This document shows positions 22,016 to 31,420 of a DNA stretch of 64,000 nucleotides, piece by piece. Origin of the DNA: Cordylochernes scorpioides (taxonomy: Eukaryota; Arthropoda; Arachnida; Pseudoscorpiones; Chernetidae). Each line of letters starts with the position of its first letter. Position 1 is the first letter of the stretch. The translations under genes were made by a program, and so were the position numbers. The stretch is from contig CP092880.1 in the NCBI GenBank assembly GCA_030710605.1, positions 10,742,209-10,806,208 on the forward strand, given 5' to 3'. The notes under the pieces were generated by a model that worked only from the letters and a program-made list of their open reading frames with translations, had not been told where the DNA came from and did not search any database.

Positions 22016-23882
22016 CTTCCCCCTCTCCAGAGGTCGTCACGTCCTCGTGATTGACCTCATCAATTCTTTCAAAATAGGGTTTGATTCTTGAGACATGGAC
22101 AATCAATGGGTCTTGGCCAGGATTATCTTTTGGTTCAATTAAGTAATTTACGTTGGACAGCTTCTTTAATATTTTATATGGGCCAAAATATTTTCTCAGT
22201 AGTTTCTCACACTTTCCTATTTTCCTAATTGGTGTCCAAACTGCTACTAATTCTCCTGGTTCGTAGCTTCTTTCCATGTGTTTCTTGTCATAGTTCTTTT
22301 TCATTCTTTCTTGAGTCTTTATTGTGTTGTTAATAACTAATTTTCTTGTTCTGTTTATTTTGTCTAAGTGATGTTTTATGTATTCATCATAATCATCCTT
22401 GTCAATGTCCACCGAGATATTCCTGTCGTCCAAAAGAGACGTGGGTTCTCTTCCAAACATCAGGAAAAAGGGAGAATATCCTGTGGTTTCCTGAATTGTA
22501 GTATTGTAAGCGTGAGTGATGAATGGGAGTATTTCGTCCCAATTCTTCTGATCAGTGTTCACATACATACTGAGCATATTGATCAATGTTCTATTTAACC
22601 GCTCTGTCAATCCATTAGTCTGGGGATGATAGCTCGTTGTGAAGCAATGTTTAATCTTGCACGTTTTCATCACCTCTTTCATTAAATTACTGGTAAATTG
22701 AGAGCCTCTGTCACTAATAAGATATTGTGGGGCTCCGTGCCGGAGAAAAATATCCTCTACTAGAAATTTTGAAACTTCTTTCACTGTTGCTTCCGAGACT
22801 GCTTTTGTTTCTGCATATCTAGTGTAGTAGTCCGTCAGCACGATTATCCATTTTTTCCTGTTTTTCGTAGATGGCAATGGACCAACAAAGTCAATTCCAA
22901 TTCTTTCGAAAGGAAAGTTGGCTGGGGGAATGGGCTGTAGTAGTCCAGAAGGTAATTGGTTTGAGCCTTTTCTACTTTGGCAAAGATGACACGTCTTAAC
23001 GAACTCTGAGACATCCTTTAGCATGGATGGCCAAAAGTATTTACTCTTTATTCGGTACATGGTTCTGGCGACACCCAGATGGCCATTCGACATATGATTG
23101 TGATATTCTTTCATAATTTCTCTCTTTTTATTCTCTGGAACCACAAGCAACCAGGCCCTGCCTTCAGGGTTCGGGTTTTTCTTAAAGAGGCATCCATCTT
23201 CTACTTTAAAGTTTTGCGCAATTGATCGCCTGCTTCCATTAAGGTTTTTCTTAACACTTTCGATAAACTTATCCTCTTCGTCTGTTATTTGATTTAAAAA
23301 TAGCCTTTCAAAATCCTCATCCCAATCAGTTTCTGGTAAGGGTCCCCTAGATAAGCCATCGGCGTCCAGATGTTTCTTTCCTGATTTATGTATTATATCG
23401 AAGTCATATTCTTGAATTTTCAATGCCCATCTTGCCAATCGACCTGTTGGATCCTTCAAGTTTTTGAGCCAGCATAAGGCGTGGTGGTCTGTTACTATTT
23501 TAAAGTGTCTTCCATAAAGGTAGGGTCGTAATTTTGACATTGACCAGACAACGGCCAGACATTCTTTTTCAGTGGTTGAATAATTTTGCTCCGCTTTACT
23601 TAGGGTACGACTCAAATATGAGATCACCTTCTCTTCACCACCGATGTCTTGGACAAGTGTTGCACCTATGCCGATGTTGGACGCATCAGTATGAACATAA
23701 GTAGGTGCATTTGGATTGAAGTGACCTAAAATTGGTGGACTTAATAGTGCTGTTTTTAGGGTTTGAAACGCTTCCTCTTGTCTTTCTGTCCAGATAAATG
23801 ATACACTTTTTTTTATAAGGTTGGTCAAAGGGTCAGCAATTTTTGAGAAGTCTTTGATAAATTTTCTATAATATGAACACAT
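21999..23882 (-). CDS. Gypsy Pol, C-terminal part: RNase H and integrase
   Basis: 627 codons. It starts in the RT connection (MCSYYRKFIKDFSKIADPL). RNase H follows with HTDAS, EKECLAVVW and TDHHALCWL. Integrase has the HH-CC zinc finger (YHNHMSNGHLG ... CHLCQSRK) and the DD35E core (GIDFVGPL, LISDRGSQFTS, then HPQTNGLTERLNRTL). A GPY/F-type module (YFGPYKILKKL) comes near the C end; no chromodomain is visible. The frame should join the RT frame upstream, but one base is missing near 23880, so the two overlap out of phase. The final codons run over the polypurine tract into the 3' LTR. Confidence 0.92.
   Translation of the reverse strand: MCSYYRKFIKDFSKIADPLTNLIKKSVSFIWTERQEEAFQTLKTALLSPPILGHFNPNAPTYVHTDASNIGIGATLVQDIGGEEKVISYLSRTLSKAEQNYSTTEKECLAVVWSMSKLRPYLYGRHFKIVTDHHALCWLKNLKDPTGRLARWALKIQEYDFDIIHKSGKKHLDADGLSRGPLPETDWDEDFERLFLNQITDEEDKFIESVKKNLNGSRRSIAQNFKVEDGCLFKKNPNPEGRAWLLVVPENKKREIMKEYHNHMSNGHLGVARTMYRIKSKYFWPSMLKDVSEFVKTCHLCQSRKGSNQLPSGLLQPIPPANFPFERIGIDFVGPLPSTKNRKKWIIVLTDYYTRYAETKAVSEATVKEVSKFLVEDIFLRHGAPQYLISDRGSQFTSNLMKEVMKTCKIKHCFTTSYHPQTNGLTERLNRTLINMLSMYVNTDQKNWDEILPFITHAYNTTIQETTGYSPFFLMFGREPTSLLDDRNISVDIDKDDYDEYIKHHLDKINRTRKLVINNTIKTQERMKKNYDKKHMERSYEPGELVAVWTPIRKIGKCEKLLRKYFGPYKILKKLSNVNYLIEPKDNPGQDPLIVHVSRIKPYFERIDEVNHEDVTTSGEGEVLHHD
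22016..22028 (-). other. Polypurine tract of gypsy element 2
   Basis: Minus strand GGAGAGGGGGAAG directly abuts the 3' LTR start (TGTTAC), the position of the plus-strand priming site. It lies within the last codons of pol. Confidence 0.85.
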
Positions 23883-25405
23883 TCCAAAAAGGATTGTACT
23901 TCTTTGACCTTTTTGGGCCGAGGGAAATTTCTGACAGCTTTGATGTTATGTTCCGCGGGTTTTATACCATGTTTGCTCGTTATATAGCCGAGAATCTCCA
24001 ATTCTTCAAAAGCAAATCGGCATTTTTTGTCGTTTAACCTTAAATTAGATTCACGAAAACATCTAAAAACAGCTTCAAGTCTTTTGAGGTGCGTTGGAAA
24101 ATCCGGGCTATATATGATAACATCATCCAGATAACACAAACAAATTTGCCATCTCAGATTCCCAAGCATATTCTCCATATTTCTCTCAAAGGTAGCAGGC
24201 GCGTTACAAAGTCCAAAAGGCATCACGTTGAATTCATATAATCCATGTGCTGTAGTGAAAGCTGTTTTCTCTTTGTCTCTTTCTTCGACTTCAACTTGCC
24301 AATATCCAGATCTGAGGTCTATTGCTGAGAAGTGTGTAGATCCTTGGAGAGTATCCATAACTTCGTCTATTCTAGGGATCGGATAGACATCTTTTACTGT
24401 CACATTATTCAGTTTTCTGTAGTCCACACAAAATCTGTATTTACCATCTCGCTTCTTGACCAATATTACTGGAAAAGACCAGGGGCTAGAAGATGGCCTA
24501 ATTATGCCTTCTGTAAGCATCTCGTCAATTTGCTCTTTTATAATATCTCGTTCTTTAGCACTTACCCGGTAAGGCTTGTGTTTAATTGGCTTCGCGTCTT
24601 CTGTGTCTATCCGATGTTTTGCCAAATTGGTTCTCCCTAATCTCGACGAAAAAAGATCTCCATACCTTTCTAAAACTTGTTTTAACTCCTTCTGTTCCTT
24701 TGGTGAAAGATTTTCGTTTATTTGGAATCTAGGTTCTTTGTTCTCTTCTACCTCTCTTTCTCGACTCACATTTATTTTCGCTGGACTACTTCCAAAAGCC
24801 AATGTTTGGTTTTTCATTATTTTTAACGGTCGAGGATACGGATTAGTTATCCATATGTGTGTTTCCCTATTTATAACATTGATCAAGCTTCTTGCTAGAC
24901 GAAGTCCATTTGTTTGAAACATTTTGCTGCTCTCCTCGATAATATATTCTCCATCCTCTGTTTCTACCAATGCCTTGATCAATTTCATGGAACATTCCGG
25001 TACAATGGAATCCTTGGCACTCTTTATTTTCAACATTTCAAAATTGATTTCGTCATGATTATTCGTCAAATCGTATTTGATAGTTTCTTGCTTACAATCT
25101 ATTTTTGCGTTCATTTTCTTAAGGAAATCTCTCCCAAGAATTAATGTCCGTAAATGCGTTTTCAATATCACAAAGTTGTGTGATAATGTTTCGTCATCAA
25201 TTTTTATATTTAAAAATATACTTCCTACCATGTCCAATTTTTTTCCATCGGGTCCTGCACAAATTTTTGCGAGTTTACTTATACCATGGCCTGTATCGAG
25301 GGCCGTTCTGAGGTCGACCACTGAGAGGTCAGCACCTGTATCAACCAAAGCTTCAAAAGTCCCTATCTTGTCCACGTTAATTTTTAATTTGTATTTAGGG
25401 TCCAA
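23825..25405 (-). CDS. Gypsy Pol, N-terminal part: protease and RT
   Basis: 526 codons from an internal TTG; the pol frame is open upstream to the gag stop, so translation most likely enters from gag by frameshifting. The aspartic protease site is VDTGADLSVVD (about 21-31). RT spans about 270-500 with AIDLRSGYWQVEV, MPFGLCNAPATF, catalytic YLDD (425-428) and LGYITSKHGI. The last about 18 residues after VQSFL are out of frame: a single missing base (minus TTTTTGGAATG) shifts the reading frame at the RT/RNase H junction, so this copy cannot make full Pol without correction. Confidence 0.92.
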   Translation of the reverse strand: MDPKYKLKINVDKIGTFEALVDTGADLSVVDLRTALDTGHGISKLAKICAGPDGKKLDMVGSIFLNIKIDDETLSHNFVILKTHLRTLILGRDFLKKMNAKIDCKQETIKYDLTNNHDEINFEMLKIKSAKDSIVPECSMKLIKALVETEDGEYIIEESSKMFQTNGLRLARSLINVINRETHIWITNPYPRPLKIMKNQTLAFGSSPAKINVSREREVEENKEPRFQINENLSPKEQKELKQVLERYGDLFSSRLGRTNLAKHRIDTEDAKPIKHKPYRVSAKERDIIKEQIDEMLTEGIIRPSSSPWSFPVILVKKRDGKYRFCVDYRKLNNVTVKDVYPIPRIDEVMDTLQGSTHFSAIDLRSGYWQVEVEERDKEKTAFTTAHGLYEFNVMPFGLCNAPATFERNMENMLGNLRWQICLCYLDDVIIYSPDFPTHLKRLEAVFRCFRESNLRLNDKKCRFAFEELEILGYITSKHGIKPAEHNIKAVRNFPRPKKVKEVQSFLECVHIIENLSKTSQKLLTL

Positions 25406-25461
25406 CTTCTTGATTCCGTTTATGGTCGACTTGCTTTGATTGACAGATTCAGGCGCGACGC

Positions 25462-26625
25462 TTAGTTTAAATCTTCCAACACGGAATATCTATTCCGGGT
25501 AGGAATATTTGTCTGTGTGTTATGACATACATCGGCATAAAGCCGAGGTCCTGATTTCTCTGATATTTCATTCATTTGGCATTTCTCTTCGACCTTCTCT
25601 TGGGTATCTGCTGGATCCTCTTCTAAGATTCTTATAAACTTGACCCTACAATAACGGGCCACGTGCCCTGGCTTGTTACATTTAAAGCAGATTGGTCTCC
25701 CGTCTTCTGTCCTATTCCTAATTGAATTTGGATTCTTATTGTATGTTTTACTTGGGTAGACCGGTTTTGGCTCAGGATTAGGAGTGTAAGATCGTCTAGG
25801 GGCAGATACCTGGGGCAGAGGTTTGTCCTGGTAGTACCTCGGAGTGGGGGCCTGGGGCTTGGAGGTGTTCTGGTAGTACCTCGGAGCGGGGGCCTGGGGC
25901 TTGGAGGTGTTCTGATATGGTCTTCTGAACGACGTAGCATTCTTCCATTGCTCTTGATGATGGGGACGAGGAGAGCGTGGTCCATTATATAGAGATTTTG
26001 ATTTTTCTGCACGTTCTTGGTAATTCTTTTCGAACAAATCCAGCTTCTTACAAATTTCTAGGAGTTCATTGGTATTTTTAGGAGGGTTTAGGTGAAGGGC
26101 AAAAGAGTATTCTTTCTTTAACCCTCCAATAACCCAGTTTATTTTAGTCTTTTCTTCCATTTGGGGGTCGACCTTGTTGCACAGTACAAGGATATCCTCT
26201 GCGAACCTGATTGCAGGTTCATTCCACTGTTGCATCCTGTTTAGTTTCATCTTAATTTCTTCTTTGTTGGCGTCTGAGGCAAAATCCTCAATTAGGCGGC
26301 TCTTGAAATTTTCCCAGCTGGTGAAACTTATCTTGTGTAGGTTCAGCCAGGTTTTGGCGCTACCAATCATATTCATGGCAGCATAACGAGAGATAATGTA
26401 GTCTGCCCAATGGTACAGGAAGCCAATTTCTTCAAGAGATTCAATCCATGGGCGAGGGTCTTCCGTTCCATCATACTTGGGGATGTCGATGTTGGGATTC
26501 AGGACAACTGGGTCGGAACTAGCATCTCTACCAATTGTTGCACCAGGTTGCGGCTTGGCAGACTCTTCAGCCTTGATTCTCTCCTGTGCTGGGTCTTGCA
26601 TCTTACCAGAGCGTGTTTCAACCAT
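25462..26625 (-). CDS. Gypsy Gag polyprotein
   Basis: 387 codons. The first about 30 lie inside the 5' LTR, so the real start may be this LTR ATG or a later one after the primer-binding site. Residues about 50-190 form the Gag core (PRPWIESLEEIGFLYHWADY, TWLNLHKISFTSWENFKSRL, FAEDILVLCNKVD). A Pro-rich stretch with repeats of YQNTSKPQAP follows, then a CX2CX4HX4C zinc knuckle, CFKCNKPGHVARYC, that would bind RNA. The stop (25462-25464) directly follows a UUUAAAC slippery heptamer. Pol is in the -1 frame. Confidence 0.9.
   Translation of the reverse strand: MVETRSGKMQDPAQERIKAEESAKPQPGATIGRDASSDPVVLNPNIDIPKYDGTEDPRPWIESLEEIGFLYHWADYIISRYAAMNMIGSAKTWLNLHKISFTSWENFKSRLIEDFASDANKEEIKMKLNRMQQWNEPAIRFAEDILVLCNKVDPQMEEKTKINWVIGGLKKEYSFALHLNPPKNTNELLEICKKLDLFEKNYQERAEKSKSLYNGPRSPRPHHQEQWKNATSFRRPYQNTSKPQAPAPRYYQNTSKPQAPTPRYYQDKPLPQVSAPRRSYTPNPEPKPVYPSKTYNKNPNSIRNRTEDGRPICFKCNKPGHVARYCRVKFIRILEEDPADTQEKVEEKCQMNEISEKSGPRLYADVCHNTQTNIPTRNRYSVLEDLN
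25465..25471 (-). promoter_or_regulatory. -1 ribosomal frameshift heptamer U UUA AAC
   Basis: Minus strand TTTAAAC is in phase with gag (GAT TTA AAC TAA), immediately before the gag stop. A -1 slip re-reads it as TTT AAA and opens the pol frame, which is free of stops across the junction. This heptamer is a well-known efficient slippery site in RNA viruses and retroelements. Whether a pseudoknot follows was not worked out. Confidence 0.75.
26516..26533 (-). other. Primer-binding site of gypsy element 2
   Basis: Two bases after the 5' LTR end (…GCAACA, at), the minus strand reads TGGTAGAGATGCTAGTTC. TGG at this place is the expected complement of a tRNA CCA end. The tRNA was not identified. 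Confidence 0.6.
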
Positions 26626-26872
26626 CCTACAAATTTATATAAGGGAATAATGAGATAAGTCTACTTTAAGTAACCTCCAGAATGATTTATTTATTTTCTC
26701 ACATCAAAGAGAGCAGTGAAGTCACAGTGTACCTAAATACAAATGATGATAATCTAATCTGTTTTAAATAAATATCATAGAATATTTTATATAAAAATAA
26801 ATAAATATATAATTTAAATTTCGAATATATTAAAAATAATATAAGAAATACGCCATTAATCATGATGTAACA
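26536..26872 (-). repeat. 5' LTR of gypsy element 2
   Basis: 337 bp, TGTTACATCATG ... GGTGCAACA. Same length and, on reading, the same sequence as the 3' LTR. It contains the first gag ATG (26625). Confidence 0.95.
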
Positions 26873-27049
26873 ATATTGATTTACATACAAAATTCATCTT
26901 TGTTTAACACATTACATAAATGATTTTTACTTTCGTATCATCATCAAATAGGTATAGGTATCCCATAGGATATTGTAATACGCATCTCAAAGAAAAAGCT
27001 ATGAAGCCTAAAAGACAATGAAATAATGAGGCCAATATAAAAAAAAATA

Positions 27050-27340
27050 GTGTAACAAAGTATTTATTATTTTATTAGCAGAGTATTATTTTTTATGTTC
27101 ATCTTTTGCTATACTCTGTACACTTCCCTCTTTTGCTTATCTTTTGTTTATCACTCATAGTTTGTTCTTGCCTGAAATAAATTGTTGTTTCATCCCGAAG
27201 TTGGTCTTCCCTAATATTCCACGTGGAAATAGAACGACTGGCGACATAAAAGAATTTACACTTTCTTAAGTTTTGTCCATGAGTGCATCTTAGATGGCTG
27301 AAAAATCTCTTCATTAACTGATAAAGAATATTTAAACAAG
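27050..27340 (-). repeat. Helitron-related fragment plus dispersed repeat
   Basis: 27110-27230 resembles the reverse strand of the Helitron interior (Helitron minus: gtgtcatcctgaattttgtc, cctaattttctac; here catcccgaagttggtcttcc). 27230-27310 (gactggcgacataaaag ... catgagtgcat) recurs at 53720-53800. Sister fragments lie at 30905 and 50080. Confidence 0.6.
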
Positions 27341-27414
27341 AATGAATTAATTCAGAGGCTTGCCTATATAAAGACATTCTATATATATTCTGATTGTAAC
27401 TTTCATAATAATAT

Positions 27415-27600
27415 TTTCATGCACAAATATTCCCCCACCTACATTGTATTTTAAATGATTTCAACTGTGATAGTATAACACTATGCGGCGCTGAGTTTGT
27501 GTATACAATATTGTAATGCCTTGACACAGGTTGACGTTCAGCCAGCCGAAATATTGGCAAAATAAATATTTTATTCAATCCAATATATGCTTTTTTACTA
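27415..27600 (+). repeat. T-type repeat, copy 1 (hammerhead-like, degenerate)
   Basis: Contains cccccacctacattgt, tatgcggcgctgagtttg and aatgccttgacacaggttg, then cagccagccgaaatattgg. TGCC/GGCA arms, a long helix II (ggttgac/gttcagcc) and GAAATATT mimic a hammerhead, but the CTGANGA core is TTGACAC. Same family as 61279-61585 and 62045-62220. Confidence 0.65.
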
Positions 27601-28369
27601 TCTAATTATATATATATAGTCTTCTACCTTTATACCCACAATAACAATAAAAAGTTGAAGTGTAAAATATTTAATATGAGAAGGGCAGAAAAATCAGTTT
27701 TTCCCTCAATTTTTCAAATTAGCCTCCCATCGTCCAGGGTGTTCCACCATTAACCCGAGCGTAGGGATTTGATAAAAACCGCTTAATTATTCCGCCAGGA
27801 AAAACTCATGAATAATTGAAAGTTTCCAAACCCAGTTAAACCGCTAATAAAACAATGTGAAATAAAGATCCTCTCTAAAAAAGTTGAAAATTTTATTAAC
27901 AATACCCTATACTAATCTATGTGGGTGATTTTTTATAATTATGGATATAATGTTTTATTTTATAATGGATTCGTGTTTTTATACCTTACTTGTGCCAGAT
28001 GGGGTTTCTAGAACAAGATATGCTATTGAATTAATAAATTGTTAAAATATGTTAAATTTGTGCATATATATATTTGAATTTGTTTATAGATTGTTTTTAT
28101 ATGTAAATTGAATTACTTAAAGTTAATGTATATATTGTGTTTTTCTGTTTATTATTATAATATATATAGAAAAACAAATATTTAATTATGTTATAGTTAA
28201 TTTAGATAGTATTATATAAAGGGGTTTGATAAAGTATATATATGTCGTAATATATTCTAATATATACTTATATATAATATGTAATATATTGTATAACAAC
28301 CAAAACTGTAAAAACAATTTAAATCGCCAGTTTGGCCATCATATAATGTATGACAAAATAAAATTCGAT
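27601..28369. other. No feature seen
   Basis: AT-rich DNA with TA-rich tracts; no coding frame or recognised repeat. Confidence 0.5.
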
Positions 28370-28670
28370 TGAGTGACAGCCGGCGCCTGTAGAGGAAAAA
28401 GGTCCGAAAAACATGTCGAGTTACCAGGTGTGCCCCCTTTTTACTCAAACAGATCAGTCCGCTTTGAGACACGATGATTGACAGACCCCTCTCTACAGAT
28501 CTGCCTTGACAGGTGTCGGCTTCACTTACTCTCTCGCCATCTCTATGGTGACATCCAACATGCCTCGTCCTTTTGTGTAATCCCAATCACGTCTGAAACC
28601 ACTCTAATCATTGTAGCCACCACGACTGCAACCTACATGCCGCACTACAGTCATCCAACAGGATAACACT
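28370..28670. other. Less AT-rich segment of unknown nature
   Basis: Composition is clearly richer in G and C than its surroundings. The minus strand has a 109-codon frame (28257-28586) that I do not recognise. gacaggtgtcggc and gacccctctc resemble pieces of the 451-bp LTR-like repeat at 55400-55460, so it may be an LTR fragment. Confidence 0.35.
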
Positions 28671-28709
28671 ACATTACAACATATATATATTATACTAATA
28701 ATACAAATT

Positions 28710-29000
28710 TTAACACAAAGCAATAACGCGCCATCTATACATATAAAATGAAAGAATTTAAAAGCACGAATGTTTCTTATATACATAATGCAAACTTCCA
28801 CCGCCCTTTCTGCGATGAAAAAAAAAAATTGTAATAATTATTTCTTTTGCAATGTGTGTCTTTTCGCGTGTATCATCAAATATTATTTCTACAGACCTTA
28901 CTGCAATAGTAAAAGTTCTTGAATGAGAGAGCTTGGCTAATCAGTGTAGAACCCTCATAGCGCCAAATTATTACAAATTTTAACGATAGATGGCGATTGA
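28710..29000 (+). repeat. R373 relic
   Basis: ataacgcgccatctatacat, aaaagcacgaatgtttct, ttctgcgatgaaaa, then ttactgcaatagtaaaag and gagagagcttggctaatcag. Decayed, with two versions of the ttactgcaat box, so it may be two overlapping copies. Confidence 0.7.
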
Positions 29001-29139
29001 AGTTATAAAAGTAATAACAATAATATAGCTGATTTTCCTTATAGACCAAGACACGGCAACATAAACTTCCAGCTTTAAATTAAATTATCTTTGTGATAAA
29101 TCGATGGAAGTAAAAAGAAGCATACAATCTTCTATATGA

Positions 29140-29775
29140 AAAAATAATAGAAAAAAATAAAAGATAAGTGGGTCAGGTGTTGATATTAAAAATAAAAAAG
29201 CATCTCCTTTCCACGAGCACATGTGCTTTTTAGATGGCAGAGCGTCATCTAGTGGAGCAAAACTAAACTAAACGTTTATTTAGCTTGCTCCGTGATATTT
29301 GGCCAACCCAATTTCTTGATTTATCAAGAAAAGCCATCCACGAACGCGTTTCGCGCTTTTGGCGCTCGTCAATCTTTTGTTTAGTATTCATAGTTTGTTC
29401 TTGGCCTAATATTAATATCTTTTTAATATCAACACCTGGCCCACTTATCCTTTATTTTTTTCTATTGTTTTTCATGTGTTAAACGTCTTTACGCAAATTT
29501 GGCCTTAAATACCCATTTTCTGATTTCTCAAGAAGCCATTGGGACCAAAAATATTTTTTGGTCGCAGTGGTTACAGCCTTCTCCACGCTGACGAGCGCCA
29601 ACAGCGCGAAACGCGTTCGTGGATGGCTTTTCTTGATAAATCAAGAAATTGGGTTGGCCAAATATCACGGAGCAAGCTAAATAAACGTTTAGTTTAGTTT
29701 TGCTCCACTAGATGGCGCTCTGCCATCTAAAAAGCACATGTGCTCGTGGTCAGGAGATGCCTTTTTTATTTTTAT
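29140..29775. repeat. Nested inverted repeats (P-type, head-to-head dimer)
   Basis: Arms 29195-29375 and 29588-29775 are inverted copies: gagcacatgtgctttttaga, agagcgtcatctagtgg, acgtttatttagcttgctcc, ttggccaacccaatttcttg, ccacgaacgcgtttcgcgc. A second inverted pair is interleaved: 29140-29192 (aagataagtgggtcaggtg) against 29415-29472 (cacctggcccacttatcc). Each arm has an atggcagagcg...catct micro-hairpin and ends inward in a hammerhead motif, intact on the right and broken on the left. Confidence 0.9.
29582..29623 (+). ncRNA. Hammerhead ribozyme motif, minimal type I, intact core
   Basis: Helix I 5' arm TCCACG (29582-29587); CTGACGA (29588-29594; position 7 is free in the consensus CUGANGA); helix II GCGC-caaca-GCGC (29595-29607), four perfect pairs with the required G10.1-C11.1; GAA (29608-29610); A15.1 (29611), four bases, U16.1 (29616); H17 = U (29617), the predicted cleavage site; helix I 3' arm CGTGGA (29618-29623). 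Every invariant core base is present. Helix III is one or two pairs, the form reported in Penelope-like elements and thought to work as a dimer. The opposite arm copy (about 29333-29375, minus) lacks C3 and helix I. Confidence 0.75.
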
Positions 29776-29984
29776 TTTTAAACTTATATATATTAGAAAT
29801 TTTATTTATAGAGCCTGTTTCATTTCAAAATCAATCAATTTTATAATGACCGACTGCAATGATAAAAATAATAGGAGGGCTTGGTTTATTTCAACAGGAC
29901 AGTAAAAATTGTTTTATTGAAAAAGAAACATATACTCTCTCTGTATATATGTGAAAAAAATAATTTATAATGGTCAGGTTTGGT

Positions 29985-30200
29985 TATTGAAATCAAGGAA
30001 GACATATCCTGACCAAGCTCACATGAGATTTTCTGATGGCAGAATGCCATCTAGTGGAACAGAAATCAATTAAACGCTGATTTAGCCTGTTCCCTGATAT
30101 TTGGCCAACCCATTTTCTTGATAAATCAAGAAAAAGCCAACCATAAACGCGTTTTGGGCTGTTGGCCCTCTTCAGCGTGGTCCAGACTGTACCTCTAGGG
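29985..30200 (-). repeat. P-type repeat with broken hammerhead
   Basis: atatcctgaccaagctcac, gatggcagaatgccatctag, tggaacagaaatcaa and ttggccaacccattttcttg match the arms at 29195. At 30140-30182 (minus) there is CTGAAGA, helix II GGGC-caaca-GCCC, then AAAACGCGTT. G12 is A and helix I pairs poorly, so it should be inactive. Helix II differs from GCGC/GCGC in both strands. Confidence 0.75.
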
Positions 30201-30487
30201 CCAAAATTTCAATAGTTTAAATTTCCATTAACAGATGATATCATGTGTTTTTTTAATCTTCCATTTTTTAGCGGAGATAATTAATTTTCTAAAAGAATTA
30301 AACAAAGGTTCTGTTAAGTATTGTAGGAAAGAAACAGCTATAGATACAACAGCACAGCTAATACAGGTTAAAATGAGAGATTCTATACTGATTTACTACT
30401 CTCATCAAACTATGATCTAAGGTTATTACCTTTAGTCTCGAACTATTGCCCACTCCGCTTATATTTACCGTCATAAAAATATATATA

Positions 30488-30792
30488 TTTTTTGCTTATC
30501 CCTAGTACACGTGGTACAGGCCATGATAATCATGGTGGGTAGTTAGCGACTGCTTTTTTACTGTAAGCGCACCACATGTCTACACATGTGAAAGCAGTTC
30601 GACTTTGCACTTACAAATGTGCCAGAGCCCCGTTTGGTTACTTGCACTCGCTGGTGGGGTTGGACTTTTGCAAGAATCGGGGGGCCATTGGAGCATTTTT
30701 TTTAAACAGAAAAAAGTGTCCAATGCGGGGATCGAACCCGGGTCGTAGTGGTCGTAAACCAAACGGTTTAACCAGCCTTCCACCGACCCCCC
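30488..30792 (-). repeat. tRNA-derived SINE (minus)
   Basis: Reads in reverse from gggggtcggtggaaggctgg through the B box cccgggttcgatccccgc to the conserved gggataagc tail. Near full length; the head is intact. Confidence 0.88.
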
Positions 30793-30904
30793 AAAAATAT
30801 ATCTTAAAAGTTTAAGATGACTATAATAATAATTATAATAATAAACACCTAATACAAAAATTACATAAATATAACTCTAAAAGATATATGAATATATATT
30901 GTAT

Positions 30905-31085
30905 CAAATTTTTATTATTATATTAACAGAGTATAATTTTTTTATATTTATATTTTGCTACTCTGTAGAATTTCCTCATTGCTTATCTTTTGTTTATCAT
31001 TCATAGTTTGTTCTTGACCTAAATATATTGCTGTGTCATCCTGAAGTTTGTTTTTCCTAATTTTACACGTGACAATATATATTGA
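30905..31085 (-). repeat. Helitron-related fragment
   Basis: attgcttatcttttgtttat, catagtttgttcttgacc and tgtgtcatcctgaagttt match 27110-27230 and 50080-50240, and in part the reverse strand of the 504-bp Helitron. No termini are visible. Confidence 0.55.
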
Positions 31086-31420
31086 TTAAACGGTATATGT
31101 ATATTGTTTAATGCAATCCCTCAGCTAGAGAAACTCTAAACTATGATTGGCTGATTGCGCTCACGTGACAGTGAACAACCAATAAGGGTGCGAATAATAT
31201 ATATATATATATATATACCTACATTTGTATTAGAATTAGCGTGTATTATAGGAGATATGAAAAAACATGCTCCAAGTAGTATATATGTATATAAGAAGTA
31301 CACAAGAAATTCAAGCGACATAAAGAAAAATGATGTACTTTATCGAATACTTTCAAACTTAGTAAAAAGGTAGATGTCACCTGTGGCCAGGGAAATCAAC
31401 CCCTGAGATCTACCTTGTGA

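Larger units (their letters stand above)
21679..26872 (-). mobile_element. Ty3/gypsy retrotransposon, nearly complete
   Basis: 5194 bp on the minus strand: 5' LTR (26872-26536), primer-binding site, gag, pol (protease, RT, RNase H, integrase), polypurine tract, 3' LTR (22015-21679). LTRs start TGTTAC and end GCAACA. Flanks carry the 4-bp target duplication ATAT. LTRs look identical over 337 bp, so insertion is recent. Gene order places RT before integrase, the Ty3/gypsy order; no envelope gene is present. One frameshift in RT (near 23880) is the only clear damage. A solo LTR of a related element lies at 35319-35696. Confidence 0.95.
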
